From the NCBI GenBank assembly GCA_964574495.1, contig CAZNNT010000017.1:1-17746 (forward strand): a DNA stretch of 17,746 nt, in the 5' to 3' direction. A program made the translations under genes and the position numbers. How positions within the stretch are numbered: position 1 is the first letter of the stretch; the number at the start of each line of letters is the position of its first letter. Of the stretch, positions 12,903 through 17,746 are shown in pieces. This DNA is from HO2-45-28 sp964574495. Its GTDB lineage: Bacteria > Patescibacteriota > Minisyncoccia > HO2-45-28. The notes under the pieces were generated by a model that searched no databases, was not told the origin of the DNA, and worked only from the letters and a program-made list of their open reading frames with translations.

Positions 12903-13496
12903 ATGCGCCTCGTCTTTCTTTGGATGGCGGCGGTATTTTTATCGGTTTTCATTTTTAATTATTTGGAAGCCGGCATTAAAATCGGCTCAACCGAACCCCC
13001 TCGTTTTGAGGTTGGCGACAAATGGATTTTTATTGACCGGAGAGACACCAGCGAAATATCTTTAAAGATGATTAAGGAGCAAGGCGATATTTATGTTTTT
13101 GAAGAGACGACTAAAATTGGAAGCGGACAAATTAATTACGACAGTCAATTGAATCGGATCGGGGGAGATAAAAAACTGGATTTCCCGCTTTATCCGGGTA
13201 AGAAATGGTCTTGGCGAAAATGGAGCCGGGCGGCGCTTGTGAAAGGAGATTTTGAAGTTTTGGCGGAAGAAACGCATCGTGTCCCTGCCGGTGTTTTTAA
13301 GGCGCTGAAAATCCGCGCGGTAATAGACGCGTACTTTCTCGGCCTCAAACACTCTTGGCGCGGCACAATACTCTATTGGTACGCCCGGTGCGCGAGGAAT
13401 ATTATTGATGTCGCGCCCGATTTCAAAAGCAGTGAAATTATTCCGATGTCGCTTAAATCCTATAAATTCCAAAATGCTCCGAATGAGTGCGGCTGA
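12903..13496 (+). CDS. Exported or membrane-anchored protein of unknown function
   Basis: The roughly 197-residue protein has an N-terminal hydrophobic segment (RLVFLWMAAVFLSVFIFNYL) that is either an uncleaved anchor or a signal peptide; no lipobox cysteine is seen. The remainder is beta-rich. The pattern FPLYPGKKWSWRKW, then GDFEVLAEETHRVPAGVFKALKI, then WYARCARNIIDV, resembles uncharacterised secreted domains in which a size-limited beta barrel ends with a WYxxxxG-like strand. This is a family impression, not an identification. Two ATGs compete: AAGGAG at 12890-12895 is one base from the ATG at 12897 but 7 bases from the one at 12903, so the latter is preferred. A strong terminator follows. 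Confidence 0.8.
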   Translation: MRLVFLWMAAVFLSVFIFNYLEAGIKIGSTEPPRFEVGDKWIFIDRRDTSEISLKMIKEQGDIYVFEETTKIGSGQINYDSQLNRIGGDKKLDFPLYPGKKWSWRKWSRAALVKGDFEVLAEETHRVPAGVFKALKIRAVIDAYFLGLKHSWRGTILYWYARCARNIIDVAPDFKSSEIIPMSLKSYKFQNAPNECG

Positions 13497-13498
13497 TA

Positions 13499-13526
13499 GG
13501 GCGAATCTTTGATTCGCCCGTTTTTT
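13499..13526 (+). terminator. Rho-independent terminator
   Basis: A 9-bp perfect stem, GGGCGAATC with GATTCGCCC, encloses a TTT loop and is followed by G and six T. It ends the unit of the exported protein and precedes tRNA-Thr. Confidence 0.95.
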
Positions 13527-13544
13527 ATTGTAAAGTGGGAAAAG

Positions 13545-13616
13545 GCCGGAGTAGTTCAGTGGCAGAACGCATTCTTGGTAAGAATGAGGTCGGGAGTTCG
13601 ATTCTCCCCTCCGGCT
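13545..13616 (+). tRNA. tRNA-Thr (anticodon GGT)
   Basis: The acceptor GCCGGAG (13545-13551) pairs with CTCCGGC (13609-13615), discriminator T. The anticodon stem CATTC/GAATG encloses TTGGTAA with GGT at 13577-13579. The D arm contains AGTTCAGTGGCAGAAC, and the T loop is TTCGATT. CCA is not encoded. Confidence 0.96.
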
Positions 13617-13656
13617 CAAGTTGATTTTTTATTATTTTTTGTTAAAATAAGACATT

Positions 13657-13821
13657 ATGCCGCAACCGAACTTATTCAAACTAAAATGCTCCGTTTGCAA
13701 ACGGGGGAACTATTACAGCACCAAAAACAAGAAAAAAGTTGAGCGAAAAATTGAGCTCAAAAAGTATTGCAAATGGTGCAAAAAGCATACTTTGCACAAA
13801 GAGGGCAAAATAACGGCTTAA
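13657..13821 (+). CDS. rpmG: 50S ribosomal protein L33
   Basis: The 54-residue basic protein is the zinc-ribbon form of L33 in the large ribosomal subunit. Four cysteines form two CxxC pairs, C11/C14 in KLKCSVCKRGNYYSTKNK and C38/C41 in KYCKWCKKHTLHKE. The length and pattern match L33 from end to end. No Shine-Dalgarno sequence precedes the ATG. TTGATT (13621-13626) and TAAAAT (13643-13648) with a 16-base spacer could be a promoter that would start transcription almost at the ATG, so leaderless translation is possible; otherwise it is read with tRNA-Thr. Bacteria often place rpmG and tRNA-Trp together before secE-nusG, but those two genes do not follow here. Confidence 0.95.
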   Translation: MPQPNLFKLKCSVCKRGNYYSTKNKKKVERKIELKKYCKWCKKHTLHKEGKITA

Positions 13822-13837
13822 TCTTATTTTTTCGCAA

Positions 13838-13908
13838 GGGGGTGTGGTTCAATGGCAGAACGTCGGTCTCCAAAACCGAAGACCAGGGTTCGATTCCTTG
13901 CATCCCCG
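13838..13908 (+). tRNA. tRNA-Trp (anticodon CCA)
   Basis: The acceptor GGGGGTG (13838-13844) pairs with CATCCCC (13901-13907) with one G-T pair, discriminator G. The anticodon stem TCGGT/ACCGA encloses CTCCAAA with CCA at 13870-13872. The T loop is TTCGATT. CCA is not encoded at the 3' end (GCC follows). Confidence 0.96.
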
Positions 13909-13917
13909 CCTTTGCCT

Positions 13918-13948
13918 CGCCGAAGTTTTGCCCCGCAAAACGAAGGCG
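13918..13948. repeat. Hairpin repeat after tRNA-Trp
   Basis: CGCC and GGCG form an outer stem, GAA faces GAA as an internal loop, and GTTTTGC pairs with GCAAAAC around CCC. It is followed by GGATTCGCCTCG rather than a T run, so it is not an obvious terminator. Its composition resembles dispersed REP-like hairpins, but no second copy is in the window. The stretch from 13909 to 14039 holds this hairpin and no gene. Confidence 0.6.
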
Positions 13949-14039
13949 GGATTCGCCTCGCGACCGCCCGCTTTTACGGAGTAGCTATTTGTGTTAGGGT
14001 CAGAATTGGAATATTGCAAAGACATTAGGGAGACGCTCC

Positions 14040-14540
14040 ATGCCGGTGTCTGCCGATCAAGAATTAAAAAATCTTGAATGGTTTTTGCTTGAAGAGTGTA
14101 TTTTGACACAAGAGGTTACGCGGGGAGATCCTAAAGGGTGCCGGCTGGAGGCAATTGAGATGTTTGAGCTTGCGCGGGAGAATTTAAGTGTTTTTGAATC
14201 GTTTCGGGATGAGCCGGAGTCCCATGTTGAATCTGCTATTGAAGGCGCTCTTGATGTGTTGTGGGATAAGTTGAAAGCCCTGTTTGAACTTGGCAAGGAA
14301 TTGGGTGTTTCGGGCAGCGAATGCATTGCAAAAGCGCTTGCGGCCGAAACACTTGACTATACTGATGAAATAGCAAAACTTTTATCTCCCGGTTTGGCTT
14401 ATAAGAGAGACGAAAGAAAATATCCGGAGGCCTACGATGAGTTAAGGAAAGAAATAATCCGGCTTTTTTGCAGAAAATATATTTTGCAGGAGATTTTCAA
14501 CATCCGCAGAATTGAGCGTTTCTCTCGGAGGTCGGAATGA
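14040..14540 (+). CDS. All-helical orphan protein, coupled to the HAD gene
   Basis: The 166-residue acidic protein is not recognised. Nearly its whole length reads as amphipathic helices (ELKNLEWFLLEECIL, AIEMFELARENLSVFESF, AIEGALDVLWDKLKALFELGKEL, CIAKALAAETLDYTDEIAKLL), ending with a basic tail (FNIRRIERFSRRSE). Two short helices contain HVESAIEGALD and YPEAYDELRKEIIRLF, with no catalytic motif visible. AGGGAG at 14027-14032 lies 7 bases before the ATG. Its stop overlaps the next gene by ATGA, so it and the HAD protein are translationally coupled and may work together. No clear promoter was found upstream. Confidence 0.75.
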   Translation: MPVSADQELKNLEWFLLEECILTQEVTRGDPKGCRLEAIEMFELARENLSVFESFRDEPESHVESAIEGALDVLWDKLKALFELGKELGVSGSECIAKALAAETLDYTDEIAKLLSPGLAYKRDERKYPEAYDELRKEIIRLFCRKYILQEIFNIRRIERFSRRSE

Positions 14541-15238
14541 GGCGAAGAGTTTCTATAGAGCAAGGCCGGAACAAAAAAATCTTAATGGTTGATTTGAATA
14601 ACACCATAGTAAATGATTTTAAAATATGGCGTTTGGCTACGGATGTGTCGTTCAGGATGTTCGGCAAAGAGCCGCCGACAACGGAAGAATTCTTTAAAAA
14701 ATATAGAGGCCCCATAACGGATACTTATCGCGCTTTCGGGATTAAAATTACTTCCGAAGAAATTCATAAAATTTTTGACAGCGTTTATGAAGCGCATAGA
14801 AATGATTTCAGTTTAGCTCCCGGCGCCTACGACCTTCTTTTCACCCTGCCCAGGAAGGGATTTATTATTGTTTTGGTTACGGCCTGCGGCCGCGAGACCG
14901 CGATGAATTTGCTTGAGAAATTTGAAATCCAAAACGCTTTTGACCATCNNNNNNNNNNTCTGGAATTCGGAGCGGGCGATAAGTTCGCGGCCATTAAGCG
15001 TCTAATGCTTCGCGAAAGAGCTGAAGCCAGAAATTGTTTTTATGTCGGCGATTCTCCTTCGGATATGATGCATGCCAAGAGAGCCGGCGTGCGCGCGGTC
15101 GCGTTTCTCAACGGAAATATTCCCGAAGATTTGGTTTTAGCAGAAATGCCAGATTATAACGCGCGCAATTTTAAAGAACTTCTGATTATGCTTGAAGCGT
15201 GGGATGTTCTGGAAAATTTTAGATCCCCCCGGTCTTAG
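14537..15238 (+). CDS. HAD-superfamily hydrolase with altered motif I
   Basis: The protein (about 233 residues, with a 10-N gap within) has the Rossmann-like HAD fold of the Gph type. Motif I is VDLNNT with the nucleophile D19, but the second aspartate of the usual DxDGT is asparagine (N21). Motif II is LVTACGR (threonine), motif III the lysine in GDKFAAIK, and motif IV VGDSPSDMMHAKRAG with both acidic residues. A helical cap occupies about residues 28-95. The missing acid/base aspartate argues against an efficient ordinary phosphatase, as in phosphonatases and dehalogenases, whose motif I also lacks it. The start overlaps the previous stop; M17 could be an alternative start closer to the fold. 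The frame is preserved across the gap. Confidence 0.88.
   Translation: MRRRVSIEQGRNKKILMVDLNNTIVNDFKIWRLATDVSFRMFGKEPPTTEEFFKKYRGPITDTYRAFGIKITSEEIHKIFDSVYEAHRNDFSLAPGAYDLLFTLPRKGFIIVLVTACGRETAMNLLEKFEIQNAFDHXXXXLEFGAGDKFAAIKRLMLRERAEARNCFYVGDSPSDMMHAKRAGVRAVAFLNGNIPEDLVLAEMPDYNARNFKELLIMLEAWDVLENFRSPRS
14949..14958. other. Assembly gap of 10 N inside the HAD gene
   Basis: Ten undetermined bases. The HAD reading frame continues on both sides, so the gap length is consistent with the true length modulo 3. Confidence 0.99.
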
Positions 15239-15260
15239 TTGCGGCTTCAATTTTGATAAA

Positions 15261-15289
15261 GACGGAGAATGTTCTCCGTCTTTTCTTTT
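15261..15289 (+). terminator. Rho-independent terminator of the HAD operon
   Basis: An 8-bp perfect stem GACGGAGA (15261-15268) with TCTCCGTC (15273-15280), 4-base loop, followed by TTTTCTTTT. It separates the HAD operon from the permease, which argues against a permease start at 15253. Confidence 0.95.
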
Positions 15290-15299
15290 GGCATAAATT

Positions 15300-15308
15300 T
15301 GCTATACT
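15300..15308 (+). promoter_or_regulatory. Extended -10 promoter of the permease gene
   Basis: TGC followed by TATACT (15303-15308) forms an extended -10 with five of six consensus bases. No good -35 box lies 17 bases upstream. The leader to the ATG at 15355 would be about 40 bases. Confidence 0.6.
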
Positions 15309-15354
15309 CCATCAAGAAGTTTTGATCCTTGATGAAGATAAAAAGGGGACTCAA

Positions 15355-17223
15355 ATGTGGTCAAAGATAAAACGGGTGATTCTTAAAGACCCCCTGTCCA
15401 CTAAAGCGATATCGCATGAACGATTGACCAATCCGCAGGGACTGGCCATATTCAGCGCAGACCCGATTTCTTCAACCACGTACGCGACTGAAGAAATTCT
15501 GCTGGTTTTAGCGGCCGTGGGTACCGCCGCGTCTTACATTTCAATACCAATGGCTCTCGCGATTGTATGCCTGATTTTGATCGTCGTTATATCCTATAGG
15601 CAGGTTATCAAGGCCTACCCCCAAGGAGGGGGCGTTTATAATGTTGCCAAAAAAAATTTGGGAGAATTTCCGGCACTGCTGGGAGCCGCATCACTTATGG
15701 TGGACTACATTTTAACTGTCGCGGTTTCTGTTACCGCGGCAGTCGCGGCATTGACTTCCGCGTTTGAGGAATTTTTGCCGTATCGTGTAGTTATCGGTAT
15801 AGCAATAATCATTTTTCTGGCTTGGGGTAATTTACGAGGCACCAGAGAATCGGGCAGAATGTTTTCTTTGCCAACCTATGCTTTTATTGTTGTTTTTTTG
15901 GGAATGATTGGCTATGGCTTTTGGCGCTATGCGGCGGGAACATTTCCGGTTATTTCATACGGCGAATCGGTCCAGCCCCAGATGATCAACGCTATCGGCA
16001 TATTTCTTATACTTCGCGCTTTTGCTTCGGGTTGCACGGCTCTTACCGGAATTGAGGCGACTTCCAACGGCGTGCAGGCGTTTAAGCCGCCGGAAGGAGA
16101 AAACGCGCAAAAAACAATGCTGCGAATGGGTTTGATTCTTGGAAGTATATTTCTTGGGATTACTTTTCTCGCATCCTGGGCGCATGTTCAGCCAATGGAA
16201 GGGGAAACGGTTGTATCCCAGATAGCGCGGGCGCTTTTCGGCAAGACAGCTCCTTACTTTATAATTCAGGCATCTACTCTTTCAATTTTGTTTTTGGCGG
16301 CCAATACGCCGTTTGCCGATTTTCCGAGAGTGGCTTCGCAGTTNNNNNNNNNNNNNNNNNNNNNNNNNNNNNNNNNNNNNNNNNNNNNNNNNNNNNNNNN
16401 NNNNNNNNNNNNNNNNNNNNNNNNNNNNNNNNNNNNNNNNNNNNNNNNNNNNNNNNNNNNNNCGCTTATACCGCTTTACGCCGTGGGCGTTTTTCTCGGT
16501 TTTTCGCTGTCGCAGTTCGGCATGATTAGGCACTGGAAGAGAATCGGCGGGCACAAAAGAAATATAGCCATCAACGCTTTAGGTTGTTTTGCGACCACGA
16601 TTGTTTTTCTGATTGTGCTTTCCACCAAGTTTATACACGGCGCCTGGTTTCTCATTCCCGCTATCGCCTCAATCATCTTTTTTATGACGAAGGTGAAGCG
16701 CCATTACGCGAGAGTTGAAGCTATTTTTTCTTTGGATAATACCGCCATACCGAGGATCGCGTCTAAAAAAACCATAGTAGTTCTGGTTTCCAATGTTGGC
16801 ATTTCTTCATACGCCATACAACACGCAAAATCATTACGGCCGGTCAGTCTTATGGCGTTTCATGTGGCAATTGATAATGAAGGCGCTGAAAAAATAAGAC
16901 AAGAATGGGAGAAGAGTTTTCCGGACACAAAGCTTACCGTTTTTATCTCTGAATATCGGGACTTGATTTCGCCCGTGCTTGGTTTTCTTAAAAGCATTGA
17001 AGACCTGTGGCGGGACGATTCGGTCATGGTGTTAATACCGGAGTTTATTCCCAAAAAGTTCTGGCACAGGTTTTTGCATAATCAGACAGGGTTAAGAATT
17101 CGGCTGGCAATTGAGGGAGCCAAGGATATGAATATAGAAATTCTGGAATTGCCGGTAAAAGAAAGCATGCTTCTGTGGGACGATTCTCCGACGATTAAAT
17201 TAATAGAAGATATGCACAAGTGA
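15355..17223 (+). CDS. APC-superfamily permease, KimA-like (probable K+ importer)
   Basis: The protein (about 622 residues including a 119-N gap) resembles B. subtilis KimA (YdaO), a proton-coupled potassium importer controlled by c-di-AMP, and related permeases. Features are HERLTNPQGLAIFSADPISSTTYATEEILLVL, the membrane helix with YRQVIKAYPQGGGVYNVAKKNLG, DYILTVAVSVTAAVAALTSAF, and NLRGTRESG. About ten to twelve membrane segments fill the first two thirds. A soluble C-terminal region of about 150 residues (KKTIVVLVSNVG to the end, with VLIPEFIPKKFWHRFLHNQTGLRI) resembles KimA's cytosolic domain. ATG at 15355 is chosen because AAGGGG lies 6 bases before it (15343-15348), and upstream sequence contains the previous terminator. 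Potassium as substrate is inferred from family resemblance. Confidence 0.85.
   Translation: MWSKIKRVILKDPLSTKAISHERLTNPQGLAIFSADPISSTTYATEEILLVLAAVGTAASYISIPMALAIVCLILIVVISYRQVIKAYPQGGGVYNVAKKNLGEFPALLGAASLMVDYILTVAVSVTAAVAALTSAFEEFLPYRVVIGIAIIIFLAWGNLRGTRESGRMFSLPTYAFIVVFLGMIGYGFWRYAAGTFPVISYGESVQPQMINAIGIFLILRAFASGCTALTGIEATSNGVQAFKPPEGENAQKTMLRMGLILGSIFLGITFLASWAHVQPMEGETVVSQIARALFGKTAPYFIIQASTLSILFLAANTPFADFPRVASQXXXXXXXXXXXXXXXXXXXXXXXXXXXXXXXXXXXXXXXXXLIPLYAVGVFLGFSLSQFGMIRHWKRIGGHKRNIAINALGCFATTIVFLIVLSTKFIHGAWFLIPAIASIIFFMTKVKRHYARVEAIFSLDNTAIPRIASKKTIVVLVSNVGISSYAIQHAKSLRPVSLMAFHVAIDNEGAEKIRQEWEKSFPDTKLTVFISEYRDLISPVLGFLKSIEDLWRDDSVMVLIPEFIPKKFWHRFLHNQTGLRIRLAIEGAKDMNIEILELPVKESMLLWDDSPTIKLIEDMHK
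16344..16462. other. Assembly gap of 119 N inside the permease gene
   Basis: 119 undetermined bases covering the region after ADFPRVASQ. The permease frame continues on the other side (LIPLYAVGVFLGFSLSQFGM). The true gap length may differ. Confidence 0.99.
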
Positions 17224-17268
17224 GTTTGCGCCGTTATTTTTTAGGAGTATAATCATAAGAGGATATGA

Positions 17269-17291
17269 AAAACCCCGCCAGGCGGGGTTTT
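17269..17291 (+). terminator. Terminator between the permease and guaB
   Basis: A 10-bp stem AAAACCCCGC (17269-17278) with GCGGGGTTTT (17282-17291) and a 3-base loop. The T run is within the stem and A-T symmetrical, so it could work in either direction; it fits the permease unit. Confidence 0.85.
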
Positions 17292-17320
17292 ATCGTGTCT
17301 TTATCATAAACCTAAAAATC

Positions 17321-17746
17321 ATGAAAGAGGGTCTAACTTTTGACGATGTTTTATTGGTCCCGAAGAAATCTCGGGTCTTTTCTCGTAAAGATGTTTCTTT
17401 AAAAGCCAATTTTTCAAAAAACATAGAACTTTCTCTGCCCTTGGTTTCGGCGAATATGGATACCGTGACCGAATCCAGGATGGCCAGGTTTCTCGCCGAG
17501 GTCGGAGGCATCGGAATAATTCACCGCTTTTTGACGGTTGAAAGAGAAGTTGAGGAAGTTAAAAAAGTTAAAAGAGCGGAAAATGTCGTCATAGACGACC
17601 CCTATACGATTTTTCCGCATCAATCTATTGCCGAGGCCCGGGATCTAATGGCTAAGGCCGGCGTTTCGGGCCTTTTAGTGGCGGATGACAAGAAAAAATT
17701 AGTCGGCATTTTAAGCAACCGTGATTTGCTACTCCGCGTGGTTGGG
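17321..17746 (+). CDS. guaB: IMP dehydrogenase, N-terminal part (partial)
   Basis: The first 142 codons lie in the window. The enzyme oxidises IMP to XMP with NAD+, the first step of GMP synthesis. MKEGLTFDDVLLVPKKSRV is the characteristic start, followed by LVSANMDTVTESRMARFLAEVGGIGIIHRF of the first barrel strands. A CBS domain follows from about residue 95 (DDPYTIFPHQSIAEARDLMAKAGVSGLLVADDKKKLVGILSNRDLL). The CBS insert distinguishes it from GMP reductase. The catalytic cysteine loop is beyond the window edge. The ATG at 17321 has no clear Shine-Dalgarno sequence. Confidence 0.95.
   Translation, partial: MKEGLTFDDVLLVPKKSRVFSRKDVSLKANFSKNIELSLPLVSANMDTVTESRMARFLAEVGGIGIIHRFLTVEREVEEVKKVKRAENVVIDDPYTIFPHQSIAEARDLMAKAGVSGLLVADDKKKLVGILSNRDLLLRVVG

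Noticed and set aside
13849..14109. Minus-strand open frame over tRNA-Trp and the following repeat
   Set aside because: It runs antisense through a tRNA and the hairpin repeat and has no recognisable protein pattern.
15253..15354. Upstream start of the permease giving 34 extra residues
   Set aside because: This region contains the HAD operon terminator and the permease promoter, and the ATG at 15355 has a clear AAGGGG site.
1..17746. CRISPR array, toxin-antitoxin pair, phage or transposase genes
   Set aside because: I saw no regularly spaced repeats with spacers, no recognisable toxin or antitoxin pair, and no integrase or transposase; the only mobile-like sequence is the non-coding element at 6686-6881.

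Overview
This 17.7-kb window looks like a metagenome-assembled contig. It contains two runs of N, at 14949-14958 and 16344-16462. The likely source is a small-genome bacterium of the Candidate Phyla Radiation (Patescibacteria), probably Parcubacteria-like. This placement is inference. It rests on tightly packed genes, several TTG starts and weakly marked ribosome sites, a much shortened SufD, tRNAs without an encoded CCA, and many short orphan genes in private transcription units. No marker here fixes the lineage.

Region 1 (1-7109) is an iron-sulfur cluster assembly and oxidative-stress locus. It begins with the end of sufC, then sufB, a half-length sufD and sufS, joined by overlaps or very short gaps. 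Four unrelated genes follow: a zinc-finger-like orphan, a DEDDh exonuclease on the minus strand with its own promoter and terminator, an ArsR-type winged-helix regulator, and a NUDIX hydrolase. The locus then resumes with a SufU/IscU scaffold, a ferredoxin lacking one cluster cysteine, a Mn/Fe superoxide dismutase and an Nfu-type scaffold. A palindrome of the form CATTCG-NN-CGAATG lies before the regulator, before the NUDIX gene (core only) and before sufU. The simplest reading is a local regulon in which the ArsR-like protein controls itself and the second half of the Fe-S locus. A 36-bp near-perfect palindrome sits in frame inside sufS. A 196-bp element with perfect 22-bp terminal inverted repeats separates sodA from nfu.

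Region 2 (7110-11755) is a protein quality-control unit. A minus-strand NUDIX gene with its own terminator diverges from htrA, which forms an operon with clpB. The htrA promoter is near consensus and its -10 box lies inside an 8-bp inverted repeat. ClpB has the long middle domain of disaggregases but carries an LGF tripeptide where ClpC proteins carry their ClpP-docking loop. A tRNA-Tyr gene follows directly.

Region 3 (11756-13500) holds three orphan genes. Two have strong Shine-Dalgarno sites, promoters and terminators of their own. The middle one is GC-rich compared with its surroundings. The third encodes a protein with an N-terminal membrane or signal segment.

Region 4 (13545-13950) is a translation cluster: tRNA-Thr, rpmG (ribosomal protein L33), tRNA-Trp and a hairpin repeat. 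Region 5 (14040-15289) is a two-gene operon of an all-helical orphan and a HAD-family protein with an altered catalytic motif. Region 6 is a KimA-like APC permease, probably for potassium, followed by a terminator and the start of guaB (IMP dehydrogenase), which runs off the window.
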